A stretch of DNA of 46,943 bases from Actinokineospora xionganensis (GCF_014323725.1 NZ_JABVED010000029.1:1-46943), one strand, 5' to 3'. Counted from the first letter of the stretch, positions 25,595 to 33,577 are shown. A program made the numbers and translations. Notes: generated by a model not told the origin, from the letters alone.

Positions 25595-26046
25595 ACGACG
25601 CAGAACTCGTTGCCCTCGGGGTCTTGGAGGACGACGGCGTAGTGATCGATATCGGGGTTGTCCAGCTTCCGCACCACGGTCGCGCCTGCCTTGAGCACAC
25701 GGTCGACGACCGTGGTCACCCGCTCTCGACGTTCGGCCATCGGCACCGAGCGCCCGCCGCCGACTTTGAGGTCGAGGTGCACCCGGTTCTTCGCGACCTT
25801 GGGCTCCGGAACCCGTTGAAACCAGAAGCGTGGCCCTTTCCCCGACGGATCGACGATGGACTCCGATTCCTCGCCGACCCCTTCGGGCAGCTCATCCTCG
25901 GGCACACCCATCTCGGCCCAGTAGTCGCGCCAGGTGGCGTGCCCGCCCGGTGGTGGCTCCGGGATGTAGCCGAGCGCCTCGGCCCAGAAAGCCACCTGCC
26001 GCGCGGGGTCGGCGCAGTCGATGGTGACCTGCAGTGTCAGTTCCAT
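25591..26046 (-). CDS. VOC-superfamily (glyoxalase/bleomycin-resistance) protein
   Basis: A 151-residue protein with two beta-alpha-beta-beta-beta modules of the VOC superfamily: VTIDCADPARQVAFWAEALGY at the N-terminus, NRVHLDLKVGG in the middle, and the C-terminal HYAVVLQDPEGNEFCVV. The His of the second module (RVHLDL) and the C-terminal Glu (NEFCVV) are likely metal ligands, if a metal is used. This subfamily is abundant in actinobacteria with unknown substrates. Its stop overlaps that of the antiporter gene. Confidence 0.85.
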   Translation of the reverse strand: MELTLQVTIDCADPARQVAFWAEALGYIPEPPPGGHATWRDYWAEMGVPEDELPEGVGEESESIVDPSGKGPRFWFQRVPEPKVAKNRVHLDLKVGGGRSVPMAERRERVTTVVDRVLKAGATVVRKLDNPDIDHYAVVLQDPEGNEFCVV

Positions 26047-26076
26047 GGCGCGAGCCTGCCATGGGGGTACGACTGT

Positions 26077-27255
26077 TCAGCCCAAGTCGGCGAGCAGCAG
26101 GCCGCTGCGGGGCTTCGGGGTGAAGTAGGTGCTCTTGCGCGGCATCCGGCCACCCGCGGCGTGCACGGTGAGGACGTCGGCGAGCGGCACCGGCGCGATC
26201 TGGAGGATGGCCTCGACATCGGGCCCGGGGTCGCGGCCCGCGGGCAGGGTGCGCACGTTCGGCCCCTCCGGGTCGAGGGCGAGCGCCTTGCGGATCAGGA
26301 GTTCCTCGACGACCTCGTGGTCGATGCGCGGCTGCGGGTCGGTGGCCGCGGGCGGTGGAAGGTCGACCACCAGGGTGCGGTGGCCATGCCGGACGACGAC
26401 GGCGCCGGGGACGGTCGGCGGCAGCGCGTCCGGGTCTTCACGAACGGTCAGACCACACGCGCGCCAGGCGGCGGCCAGTTCGTCGGCGGTGCGGCCGGTG
26501 CCGACGATGACCCGGTGGAACGCGCCGATGCGCAGCCCGGGGCCTGCGCTGATCAGGGCGAGGATGCCGTCGAGCTTCGCTTCCGCCGCGGCGGCGACCC
26601 GGTGGTTTCCGTCGGCGACGAGCAGCGGGCGCGCGGCGGCGACAGCCATGATCGCGTCGCGGATCGGGCCGGGGCCGAGCAGCCAGACCCGGTGGCGCCT
26701 GCCCGCGGAGTCCACGGTCGACACCGCGGGTGCGCCCGCGGCGGCGATGGCGTCCTTGACGGCCGCCGTGAGCGTGTCGCCATGGGTGACCGGGACCAGC
26801 AGGGCGGCGCTGGTGGCGCAGCCCAACCCGGAGAGGACCGCCGCGCGTTCGGTGACGACGTCGGGGTAGACCTGCTCGGTGTGTCGGACCTGACTCAGGC
26901 CGTCGAGGTCGACCGCGGCCGGGTCGACCATGCAGAGCAGGCCGGTCGCCGAGCCGTCGGGGCCGTCGACCTCGTAGGGCGCGACGACATCGGTGACCGG
27001 GCGGTAGCCGACCCGAACGAGGTCGGCGAGCGCCCGGCGGGCCTGCGGCAGCGCTTCGAGGAGGGTCAGTCCCTCGGCGAGCGCCGCCGGGGTGCGGTGC
27101 GGGTGCTGCACGGCGAGCAGCGTGCCCCGCGCGGCGCCTGGCTGGGCCAGTGCCGCGCGGACACGGTGCTTCTCGGCGAACTCGTCGACATCCGGCCCCG
27201 GCACTTCGGACCTAACGACCCAACCGCGCCTGATCGGACGCACCCAGCCAGTCAT
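26077..27255 (-). CDS. DUF1015 family protein
   Basis: A 392-residue DUF1015 protein. The family-diagnostic LLVADGNHRVAAAAEAK (ADGxHR) is at the centre, with VRHTEQVYPDVVTERAAVL before it and the C-terminal GGRMPRKSTYFTPKPRSGLL. Some members have been linked to kinase or SerK-like folds, but the function here is unknown. ATG 27255 is chosen; an upstream ATG at 27263 is out of frame. It lies after rluB in the same direction and marks the edge of the conserved gene run before the catabolic region. Confidence 0.88.
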   Translation of the reverse strand: MTGWVRPIRRGWVVRSEVPGPDVDEFAEKHRVRAALAQPGAARGTLLAVQHPHRTPAALAEGLTLLEALPQARRALADLVRVGYRPVTDVVAPYEVDGPDGSATGLLCMVDPAAVDLDGLSQVRHTEQVYPDVVTERAAVLSGLGCATSAALLVPVTHGDTLTAAVKDAIAAAGAPAVSTVDSAGRRHRVWLLGPGPIRDAIMAVAAARPLLVADGNHRVAAAAEAKLDGILALISAGPGLRIGAFHRVIVGTGRTADELAAAWRACGLTVREDPDALPPTVPGAVVVRHGHRTLVVDLPPPAATDPQPRIDHEVVEELLIRKALALDPEGPNVRTLPAGRDPGPDVEAILQIAPVPLADVLTVHAAGGRMPRKSTYFTPKPRSGLLLADLG

Positions 27256-27296
27256 TCGACCATCCTGCCCGGAGTGCGTCTCATTGCGAGAGTCGG

Positions 27297-28034
27297 TTAG
27301 AGCCCGACGGACTTGTACAGCGCGCCGACCTCGGGCCGGTTGAGCGAACGGATCGAGCCTGGACGCTGGTTGCCCAGGTAGACGTCGCCGATCTGGGTGC
27401 GCACGAGCTTGAGGACGGGGTGGCCGACCTCTTCGAGCATCCGGCGCACGATGTGCTTGCGGCCTTCGTGCAGCACGACCTCGACGAGGGCCTTGCCCGC
27501 GAAGTTGTCGACCATGCGGAACGAGTCGACCCGCGCGAGGCCGTCCTCGAGCATCACGCCGTCCCGCAGGCGCTTGCCGACATCGCGGCCGACGGGGCCG
27601 GGCACCTCGGCCATGTAGGTCTTGAGCACCTCGAACGACGGGTGCATCAGCCGGTGCGCCAGGTCGCCGTCGTTGGTGAGCAGCAGCAGACCCTCGGTGT
27701 CGGCGTCGAGCCTGCCGACGTGGAAGAGTTTGTCGGCGCGGTCCCGCACGTAGTCGCCGACGCACGGGCGGTTGCGCTCGTCGTCCATCGTGCTGAGCAC
27801 GCCCTTGGGCTTGTTCAGGGCCAGGTACACCCGGTCGTCCCGGACGATGACGCGCGCGCCATCGACATGGATGACCGCGGTCTGCGGGTCGACCCGCATG
27901 CCTTGCTCGCGCACGACCTTGCCGTCGACACTCACCCGGCCCTGATCGATCAGATCCTCGGCCGCACGCCGCGAGGCCACTCCCGCACTGGAGAGCACCT
28001 TCTGCAGGCGAATGCCTTCCGGGCTATTCGACAT
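27297..28034 (-). CDS. rluB: 23S rRNA pseudouridine synthase (RluB-type, RsuA family)
   Basis: RNA-modifying enzyme of 245 residues. An N-terminal S4 RNA-binding domain (IRLQKVLSSAGVASRRAAEDLIDQGRVSVDG) is followed by the catalytic domain with the RsuA signature GRLDADTEGLLLLTNDGDLA, which contains the catalytic Asp, and a C-terminal EGRKHIVRRMLEEVGHPVLKLVR block. RluB modifies helix 89 of 23S rRNA in E. coli. ATG 28034 overlaps the scpB 3' end by 11 bases; ATG 28046 is a possible alternative start. Its place after scpA-scpB is conserved in actinobacteria. Confidence 0.93.
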   Translation of the reverse strand: MSNSPEGIRLQKVLSSAGVASRRAAEDLIDQGRVSVDGKVVREQGMRVDPQTAVIHVDGARVIVRDDRVYLALNKPKGVLSTMDDERNRPCVGDYVRDRADKLFHVGRLDADTEGLLLLTNDGDLAHRLMHPSFEVLKTYMAEVPGPVGRDVGKRLRDGVMLEDGLARVDSFRMVDNFAGKALVEVVLHEGRKHIVRRMLEEVGHPVLKLVRTQIGDVYLGNQRPGSIRSLNRPEVGALYKSVGL

Positions 28035-28944
28035 CGTCAATCGCATCCACTTCTGGCAACAGCGGAGCGATCGGGGGCAGGTCCTCCAGGGAGGCCAAAC
28101 CCAATCGCTCCAGGAACAGCTCGGTTGTCCGGTACAGGAGCCCGCCGGTCTCGGTGTCGGTGCCGGTCTCCTCGATCAGACCGCGCACGACCAGGGTGCG
28201 GATCACGCCGTCGACGTTCACACCGCGCACCGCCGCCACCCGCGACCGGGTCACCGGCTGCCGATAGGCGATGACCGCGAGGGTCTCCAGCGCCGCCCGG
28301 GTGAGCTTCGCCCGCTGCCCGTCGAGCAAAAGCTTCTCGACGACCGGCGCGTACCTGTCACGAGTGTAGAACCGCCACCCCTGACCCACTCGGCGCAGGT
28401 CTATGCCGCTGCCCTGTTCGGTGTAGCGGGCGGCCATCCGACGGAGCGCCTCACGCACCCTGGCGACGCTCTGGTCGACCGCGCCCGCGAGGAGTTCGTC
28501 CTCGGCGGGGGCGTCGACGACCAGGAGCAACGCTTCCAGGGCGGCGTCGAGATCGGCGTCTTCGGTGAGATCGGGGAACTGGGAGCCGATGGTGACGAGG
28601 TCGTCTTCGGTGAGCACGTCGGCGGGGTCGGGTTCGCCTGCTTCACCGGTGTTCGGGCTCTCGCCCGCCAGGGCAGCGGGGGTTTCGTCGGGGGCGGAGC
28701 GGTGCTCACCGTTGTGAGCAGTGCTCTCGCCCGCCGCTCGAGCGGGAATGTCGTCCTCGGCAGAGCGGCGCTCACTTGCGAGAGCAGTGCTCTCGCCCGC
28801 CGCCGAGGCGGGAACGCCATCCCCTGCAGAGCGGCGCTCACCTACGAGAGCAGCGCTCTCCCCACCAGAGCGGTGCTCACCGTTGTGAGCAGTGCTCTCT
28901 TCGGTGGTGGCTTCAGTGGGCGCTGTGTCGTCGACGGGACTCAC
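28024..28944 (-). CDS. scpB: Segregation and condensation protein ScpB with a repeat-derived N-terminal extension
   Basis: Winged-helix subunit of the SMC-ScpA-ScpB condensin. The conserved core starts near residue 110 (ALEALLLVVDAPAEDELLAGAV) and includes QSVARVREALRRMAARY, LTRAALETLAVIAYRQPVTRSRVAAVRGVNVDGV and LLYRTTELFLERLGL. Residues 15-95 are an unusual extension of 22-residue repeats (GESTALASERRSAEDDIPAR and relatives) encoded by palindromic DNA repeats, probably disordered. GTG 28944 overlaps the scpA stop (GTGA). At 306 residues it is longer than most ScpB proteins (about 190-260). Confidence 0.93.
   Translation of the reverse strand: MSPVDDTAPTEATTEESTAHNGEHRSGGESAALVGERRSAGDGVPASAAGESTALASERRSAEDDIPARAAGESTAHNGEHRSAPDETPAALAGESPNTGEAGEPDPADVLTEDDLVTIGSQFPDLTEDADLDAALEALLLVVDAPAEDELLAGAVDQSVARVREALRRMAARYTEQGSGIDLRRVGQGWRFYTRDRYAPVVEKLLLDGQRAKLTRAALETLAVIAYRQPVTRSRVAAVRGVNVDGVIRTLVVRGLIEETGTDTETGGLLYRTTELFLERLGLASLEDLPPIAPLLPEVDAIDDVE
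28697..28901. repeat. Four palindromic 34-base repeats inside scpB
   Basis: Near-identical 34-base units begin at 28697, 28763, 28829 and 28868. The first and fourth contain the hairpin TGCTCAC-CGTT-GTGAGCA, bracketed by AGAGC and GCTCT; the second and third have the variant CGCTCAC...GAGAGCA. The first three are spaced exactly 66 bases apart, which keeps the scpB frame and gives the 22-residue protein repeat. The TGCTCA/TGAGCA core also occurs in the hairpin at 39764-39846. Confidence 0.8.
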
Positions 28945-29774
28945 CCGTATTCCTCCTCTTCGGTGCCCGTCGTCGGCGGCGACGCCGCTTGGGCGTCGGC
29001 TACCGTGCCGCCGGTCCATTCCACGTGTAGTTCACCGAGTGGGTCGGCCTGCTCGAAGAGCACCGTCGCCTCCCGGTACAGCTCCAGCAGCGCCAGGAAC
29101 CGCGCCACCACCTCGATGGTGTGCTCGCAGTCCGCCGTCAGCTCGGCGAAGCTCGCCCGGCCCATCTCCGCCAGCCGCACCCGCAGCAGCGCCGCCGTCT
29201 CGCGGACCGACACCTTCCCCATGTGCAGGTGGTCCAGCGACAGTGTCGGCGGCGGCTTCGGCCGGAACACCGCTGCCGCGATCGCGGCGAACCGCTCCGG
29301 GTCGACGCCCAGCATGACCTCGGGCAACAGTTCCGCGAACCGGTCCTCCAGCGCCACCGACCGCGGGTAGCGCCGCAGCGCGCCCTTCTCCAGTTCCGAG
29401 AACAGGGCAGCCACCTGCTTGTACGCCCGGTACTGCAGCAACCTGGCGAACAACAGGTCCTTTGCCTCCAGCAGCGCCAGGTCGTCCTCGTCCTCGACAT
29501 CGCCCGCGGGCAGCAAGCGGGCCGCCTTCAAATCCAGCAGCGTCGCCGCGACGACCAGGAATTCCGTGGTCTCGTCGAGGTTCCAGTCCTCACCCAGGGC
29601 CCTGAGGTGGGCGATGAAGTCGTCGGTGACGCGGTGCAGCGCCACTTCCGTGACGTCCATCTGGTGCTGCGAGATCAGCTGCAGCAGCAGGTCGAACGGG
29701 CCTTCGAAGTTCGACAGCCGAACCGTGAACCGGCCACTCGGCACCGCCTCGGGCGCATCTGCCACCGCGGTCAC
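28941..29774 (-). CDS. scpA: Segregation and condensation protein ScpA
   Basis: Kleisin subunit that bridges the SMC heads in bacterial condensin. The N-terminal FTVRLSNFEGPFDLLLQLISQHQMDVTEVALHRVTDDFI and TTEFLVVAATLLDLKAARLLP are diagnostic; the C-terminal winged helix contains SFAELTADCEHTIEVVARFLALLELYR. The length of 277 residues is usual. GTG 29774 overlaps the stop of the upstream ribbon-helix-helix-like gene. The overlaps run unbroken from parA through scpB, so chromosome-segregation functions are coexpressed. Confidence 0.96.
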   Translation of the reverse strand: MTAVADAPEAVPSGRFTVRLSNFEGPFDLLLQLISQHQMDVTEVALHRVTDDFIAHLRALGEDWNLDETTEFLVVAATLLDLKAARLLPAGDVEDEDDLALLEAKDLLFARLLQYRAYKQVAALFSELEKGALRRYPRSVALEDRFAELLPEVMLGVDPERFAAIAAAVFRPKPPPTLSLDHLHMGKVSVRETAALLRVRLAEMGRASFAELTADCEHTIEVVARFLALLELYREATVLFEQADPLGELHVEWTGGTVADAQAASPPTTGTEEEEYG

Positions 29775-30130
29775 TGCCCGGTGTCCTGGCGCAGCCTGCG
29801 CACCAGCACCGAGTCCTCGCCGTAGGCCTCGAGGTCGGCGAGGATGACCGAGATCGCCTCGCGCACGACGCGGCCGCGGTCGACGGCGAGGCCGTGGGCG
29901 CCGCGCAGGGTCAGGCGGGCGTGTTCGAGGGCGAGCAATTCCTCATCCGAGACGTAGACGGTGATCTTCGAGTTGTGCTTCTGCCGAGGCGTGCTGCGGG
30001 CGACCGGCGGGGGCGAGGGAGCGTCCCGTGCGGGTGCATCAAACCAGTCGGCCTCGCGTTCCGCCTCCGGGGCGGGTCCGGTAGGTCGGAAGAACTCCGC
30101 CGCGCCCGGCAGGGAACTGCGACGGGTCAC
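29771..30130 (-). CDS. Small ribbon-helix-helix-like protein between parA and scpA
   Basis: A 119-residue protein whose first 50 residues are Pro/Ala-rich and probably disordered (ending ARSTPRQKHNSK). The rest, KITVYVSDEELLALEHARL, then VDRGRVVREAISVILADLEAYG, has the strand-helix-helix pattern of ribbon-helix-helix DNA-binding proteins. It overlaps parA upstream (GTGA) and scpA downstream. In plasmid systems small RHH proteins (ParG, omega) are the DNA-binding partners of ParA ATPases; that role here is inferred. The family assignment rests on pattern only. Confidence 0.75.
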   Translation of the reverse strand: MTRRSSLPGAAEFFRPTGPAPEAEREADWFDAPARDAPSPPPVARSTPRQKHNSKITVYVSDEELLALEHARLTLRGAHGLAVDRGRVVREAISVILADLEAYGEDSVLVRRLRQDTGQ

Positions 30131-31065
30131 CTGGCGATCACCTCACGTGCGAGCTGGCGGTAGGCCTTCGCGCCCGCCGAGCGCGGGGCCCAAGTCGTGA
30201 TCGGCTCGCCGGCGACCGTCGTCTCCGGGAAGCGCACCGTACGGTTTATCACCGTGTCGAACACCGTCTCGCCGAACGCCTCGACCACGCGGGCCATGAC
30301 TTCGCGGGAGTGCAGTGTGCGCGGGTCGAACATGGTGGCGAGGATGCCGGTGATGTCCAGCTTCGGGTTCAGCCGGTCCTTGACCTTCTCGATCGTGTCG
30401 ATGAGGAGCGCGACGCCGCGCAGGCTGAAGAACTCGCATTCCAGCGGGATGAGCACACCGTCGGCGGCCGTCAGCGCGTTGACGGTCAGCAGGCCGAGGG
30501 AGGGCTGGCAGTCGACGAGGATGTAGTCGTACTCGTCGACGATCGGGCGCAGGGTGCGCACCAGGGTGTGTTCGCGGCCGACCTCGGTGACGAGTTGCAC
30601 CTCGGCGGCGGAAAGGTCGATGTTGCTCGGCAGCAGGTCCATGTCCTCGACGCAGGTGCGGATCACCACGTCGTGGATGCCTACGGATCGCTCGATGAGC
30701 ACGTTGTAGATGGTGCGGTCGAGCTGGTGGGCCGGGATGCCCAGCCCGACCGACAGCGCGCCCTGCGGGTCGAAGTCGACGAGCAGCACCCGGCGGCCGA
30801 ACTCGGTGAGGGCGGCGCCCAGGTTGATCGTCGACGTGGTCTTGCCGACCCCGCCCTTCTGGTTGCAGACGGCCAAGATCTTCGCCGGACCATGGCCGTT
30901 GAGTAACGACGGCTCAGGGATGTGTCGCCACGCCCGGCCGGTCGGACCGACGCCGCTCCCGGTGCCGCTGGAGTCGGCGAAGGGCTGCTCGTCGTCGTCG
31001 GACGCGGCGCGCGGCGCGATACTCAGCTCCACCGTGCCACGTCCCGACTGCGGAAGTGTCGACAT
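30127..31065 (-). CDS. ParA/Soj-family ATPase
   Basis: A 312-residue ParA-type ATPase. After a 60-residue variable N-terminus comes the deviant Walker A NQKGGVGKTT (about residues 68-77), then VLLVDFDPQGALSVGLGI (Walker A'), YILVDCQPSLGLLTVNAL (Walker B), and FFSLRGVALLIDTIEKVKD. It resembles Mycobacterium tuberculosis Rv1708, which lies beside scpA and is distinct from the parAB pair at the origin. ATG 31065 has AAGGAG upstream. A promoter (TTGGTG at 31135-31130, TACGCT at 31112-31107) carries an ArsR-type half-site. Confidence 0.93.
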   Translation of the reverse strand: MSTLPQSGRGTVELSIAPRAASDDDEQPFADSSGTGSGVGPTGRAWRHIPEPSLLNGHGPAKILAVCNQKGGVGKTTSTINLGAALTEFGRRVLLVDFDPQGALSVGLGIPAHQLDRTIYNVLIERSVGIHDVVIRTCVEDMDLLPSNIDLSAAEVQLVTEVGREHTLVRTLRPIVDEYDYILVDCQPSLGLLTVNALTAADGVLIPLECEFFSLRGVALLIDTIEKVKDRLNPKLDITGILATMFDPRTLHSREVMARVVEAFGETVFDTVINRTVRFPETTVAGEPITTWAPRSAGAKAYRQLAREVIAR

Positions 31066-31106
31066 GGCGATCTAGCTCCTTGTCGCCTGCGATCCTTGTC
31101 AAGCGC

Positions 31107-31135
31107 AGCGTAAGGGGGTATTGGTCGCCCACCAA
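31107..31135 (-). promoter_or_regulatory. Predicted parA promoter with a TTGGT...ACCAA operator
   Basis: On the minus strand TTGGTG (31135-31130), a 17-base spacer and TACGCT (31112-31107) form a good promoter for parA, with a predicted start near 31100. The palindrome TTGGT-N5-ACCAA (31121-31135) covers the -35 box. The plus strand reads GGTATTGG at 31117-31124, the same 8 bases as the left part of the operator before the neighbouring arsR-like gene. Confidence 0.55.
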
Positions 31136-31166
31136 CGCGGCTCGCCGCGTGGAGGCGTAGGTCAGC

Positions 31167-31481
31167 TCAGGTATCGGTGGGGCTCATGGCCCCTAGGACG
31201 GAGTCGAGCAGCCCGGGAAATGCCTGGTCCAGGTCGTCGCGACGGATCGAGAGCCACCGCTGGTTGCCATCCGGGCGGGTGTGGGTGACGCCTGACTCAC
31301 GCAGCACGCGCAGATGCTGGGACAGGGTCGACTTGGCCACGGCGACCTCGAGGTGACCGCACGACATCTCGTTCGTCGAGGCGAGCTGCGCGACGACAGC
31401 CAGGCGGGTGGGGTCGCTCAGGGCGTGCAGCACCCCCGGAAGCGTGACGTGGTCCACCGTCGGTTCGTCCAGCTCACCCAT
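31167..31481 (-). CDS. ArsR-family transcriptional regulator
   Basis: A 104-residue winged-helix repressor of the ArsR/SmtB fold: VLHALSDPTRLAVVAQLAS, then MSCGHLEVAVAKSTLSQHLRVLRESGVTHTRPDGNQRW. The Cys in SCGHL and its neighbouring residues are the only obvious candidate metal ligand; the CxC metal site of ArsR itself is absent, so the signal is unlikely to be arsenic. ATG 31481 follows GGAGGTGCGAG. A perfect palindrome overlaps its own promoter, and a related half-site lies on the parA promoter, so it may link this regulator to segregation genes. Confidence 0.9.
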   Translation of the reverse strand: MGELDEPTVDHVTLPGVLHALSDPTRLAVVAQLASTNEMSCGHLEVAVAKSTLSQHLRVLRESGVTHTRPDGNQRWLSIRRDDLDQAFPGLLDSVLGAMSPTDT

Positions 31482-31501
31482 CTCGCACCTCCAGGGCGCA
31501 C

Positions 31502-31520
31502 AGGGTATTGGAGACCAATA
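31502..31520 (-). promoter_or_regulatory. ArsR-type operator TATTGG-AGA-CCAATA
   Basis: A perfect 15-base palindrome at 31506-31520 lies in the 57-base gap between xerD and the arsR-like gene. On the minus strand TACCCT (31507-31502) is a fitting -10 box, so the palindrome would cover the spacer and -10, typical of autorepression. No strong -35 is visible. Confidence 0.6.
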
Positions 31521-31538
31521 GGTGAGCGGAACTCAGGA

Positions 31539-32459
31539 CTACCCGAGGGCGCGTGGGTGCGCGGTGGCGTAGACCTCGCGCAGGGTGTTGACCGTGACGA
31601 GCGTGTAGATCTGGGTCGTGGTGACCGACGCGTGGCCGAGCAGTTCCTGGACAACCCGCACGTCAGCGCCACCTTCGAGCAGGTGCGTGGCGAACGAGTG
31701 CCGCAGGGTGTGCGGGGAGACCGGGACCCGGATGCCCGCCTGTTCGGCCGCGACCTTCAGCGCGTTCCACGCGCTCTGCCGGGTGAGCCGCCCGCCGCGG
31801 ACGTTGAGGAACACCGCGGGTGTGCCCCGCCCGCGCGCGGCCAGCCCCGGCCGGGCCCGCACCAGGTAGGCGTCGAGCGCGTCGAGCGCGGGCCTGCCGA
31901 TCGGGACCAGCCGCTGCTTGCCACCTTTGCCATCGAGCAGGACCGTGCGTTCCACTGTGTCGATGTCGTCGAGGTCGAGCCCGACCGCCTCGGAGATGCG
32001 CGCGCCGGTCGAATAGAGCACCTCGAGCAGTGCGCGGTCGCGCAGCACGCCCGGGCCTTCGCCGACCGGAGTGTCGAGCAGGCGCAGGACGTCGTCGACC
32101 GGTAGCGCCTTGGGCAGCCTGCGCGGCGGGGTCGGCGGCTTCACCTCGCGCGCCGGGTCGTGTTCGGTGATGCCCTCGCGGACGGCGAACCGGTGCAGCC
32201 CCCGCACGGCGACCAGCGCGCGGGCGGCGGACGACGCGGCCAGCGGCGGGTGGTCGGCGTCGCCTTCGCGCAGCTTGGCCAGGAACGCCGACACGTGCCG
32301 CTCCCCCACGTCGGCGACGTCGCGGATGCCGTCGGCGGCGAGGTGGTCGAGGTAGCGGCGCAGGTCGCGGGTGTAGCCATCGAGGGTGTTCGGCGACGTG
32401 CCGCGTTCGACGGCGAGATGGTCGAGGTAGGTGCGGAGGACGACTTCGGGCGCGGTCAG
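31539..32459 (-). CDS. xerD: Tyrosine recombinase XerD, apparent CTG start
   Basis: Site-specific recombinase resolving chromosome dimers at dif. The N-terminal SAM-like domain ([20 protein letters not shown], then [18 protein letters not shown]) is complete only if translation begins at CTG 32459. In this frame there is no ATG, GTG or TTG between the in-frame upstream stop and codon 50. CTG 32459 overlaps the ald stop codon (CTGA) and has GGAGG six bases upstream. The catalytic residues are present: ARISEAV (Arg), [15 protein letters not shown] (His, Arg), [13 protein letters not shown] (His, Tyr). The length would be 306 residues, normal for XerD; GTG 32309 would remove half of the N-terminal domain. 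Confidence 0.92.
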   Translation of the reverse strand: MTAPEVVLRTYLDHLAVERGTSPNTLDGYTRDLRRYLDHLAADGIRDVADVGERHVSAFLAKLREGDADHPPLAASSAARALVAVRGLHRFAVREGITEHDPAREVKPPTPPRRLPKALPVDDVLRLLDTPVGEGPGVLRDRALLEVLYSTGARISEAVGLDLDDIDTVERTVLLDGKGGKQRLVPIGRPALDALDAYLVRARPGLAARGRGTPAVFLNVRGGRLTRQSAWNALKVAAEQAGIRVPVSPHTLRHSFATHLLEGGADVRVVQELLGHASVTTTQIYTLVTVNTLREVYATAHPRALG

Positions 32460-33577
32460 CGGAGCCCTCCGATCACGTCGACCAGCGGCACGTGCTCAAG
32501 CCCGTGCGCCTGGGCGACCTCGGGCAACACGACCGACCCATCGGCCACGTTGACGCCCTTGGCCAGCGCCGGGTCGGCCGTCACCGCGGTCCGCACCCCG
32601 CCCGCGAGGGCCAGGACATAGGGCAGCGTGACGTTGGCGAGCGCGCGGGTCGAGGTGTTCGGCACCGCTCCGGGCATGTTGGCGACGCAGTAGAAGACGG
32701 AGTCGTGGACCCGGAACGTGGGCTCGGCGTGCGTGGTGGGCCGCGAGTCGGCGAAGCAGCCGCCCTGGTCGATGGCGATGTCGACGAGCACCGACCCCGG
32801 GCGCATCCGCGCGACGAGTTCGTTCGACACCAGCGTGGGGGCCTTCGCGCCGGGCACGAGGACGGCGCCGATCACCAGGTCCGCCCACCGGCACGCCTTC
32901 TCGATCTCGTAGGCGTTGCTCGCGATGGTCTGCAGATGTCCGCGGTAGGTGAAGTCGATCTGCCGCAGCCGGTTGACGTTGGTGTCGAGAACGACGACCT
33001 CGGCCTGGAAGCCCAGCGCGATGCTCGCGGCGTTCATCCCGGACACCCCGGCGCCGATGACGGCCACCTTGCCCGCCGCCACCCCGGACACCCCGCCGAG
33101 CAGGACACCGCGGCCGCCCTGGGCTCGTTCGAGACAGTGCGCGCCGACCTGGGGAGCCATCCGCCCGGCGACCTCGCTCATCGGGGCGAGCAGTGGCAGC
33201 GACCGGTCCGGCAGCTGGACGGTCTCGTACGCGATCGCGGTCGTGCCCGCGTCGACCAGCGCGCGGGTGCACTCGGCACCGGCAGCGAGGTGCAGGTAGG
33301 TGAAGAGGGTCTGCCCGCGCCGCAGCCTCGGGTACTCCTCGGCCACCGGTTCCTTGACCTTGAGCACGAGTTCGGCGGCGCCCCACACGTCGTCGGCGGT
33401 GGGGACGATCTCGGCGCCCGCCGCGACGTACTCCTCGTCGGAAAAAGCCGAACCGTCTCCCGCGCCCGCCTCGATCAGCACGCGGTGCCCGCGGTCGACC
33501 AACTCGAGCACCCCGGCAGGCGTGATGGCCACCCGGTACTCGTGGTTCTTGACCTCCCGCGGAACGCCGACCAGCAC
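32456..33577 (-). CDS. ald: Alanine dehydrogenase
   Basis: NAD-dependent L-alanine dehydrogenase, 373 residues, interconverting alanine and pyruvate plus ammonia. [20 protein letters not shown] (Arg and Lys of the pyruvate site), [20 protein letters not shown] (His), the dinucleotide motif [17 protein letters not shown] and [14 protein letters not shown] are all clear. The start is GTG 33577. It precedes xerD with a CTGA overlap, a placement also seen in relatives. Since kynureninase releases alanine, Ald could help recover its carbon and nitrogen, although it lies outside the kyn cluster. Confidence 0.95.
   Translation of the reverse strand: MLVGVPREVKNHEYRVAITPAGVLELVDRGHRVLIEAGAGDGSAFSDEEYVAAGAEIVPTADDVWGAAELVLKVKEPVAEEYPRLRRGQTLFTYLHLAAGAECTRALVDAGTTAIAYETVQLPDRSLPLLAPMSEVAGRMAPQVGAHCLERAQGGRGVLLGGVSGVAAGKVAVIGAGVSGMNAASIALGFQAEVVVLDTNVNRLRQIDFTYRGHLQTIASNAYEIEKACRWADLVIGAVLVPGAKAPTLVSNELVARMRPGSVLVDIAIDQGGCFADSRPTTHAEPTFRVHDSVFYCVANMPGAVPNTSTRALANVTLPYVLALAGGVRTAVTADPALAKGVNVADGSVVLPEVAQAHGLEHVPLVDVIGGLR

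Noticed and set aside
24352..27300. A 982-residue plus-strand frame across the antiporter, VOC and DUF1015 genes
   Set aside because: It crosses three well-supported genes on both strands and has low-complexity Arg/Gly/Asp composition, so it is a composition artefact.
28697..28901. The scpB repeats as a CRISPR array
   Set aside because: The spacers are similar to each other and keep an open reading frame; only four units are present and no cas genes are near.
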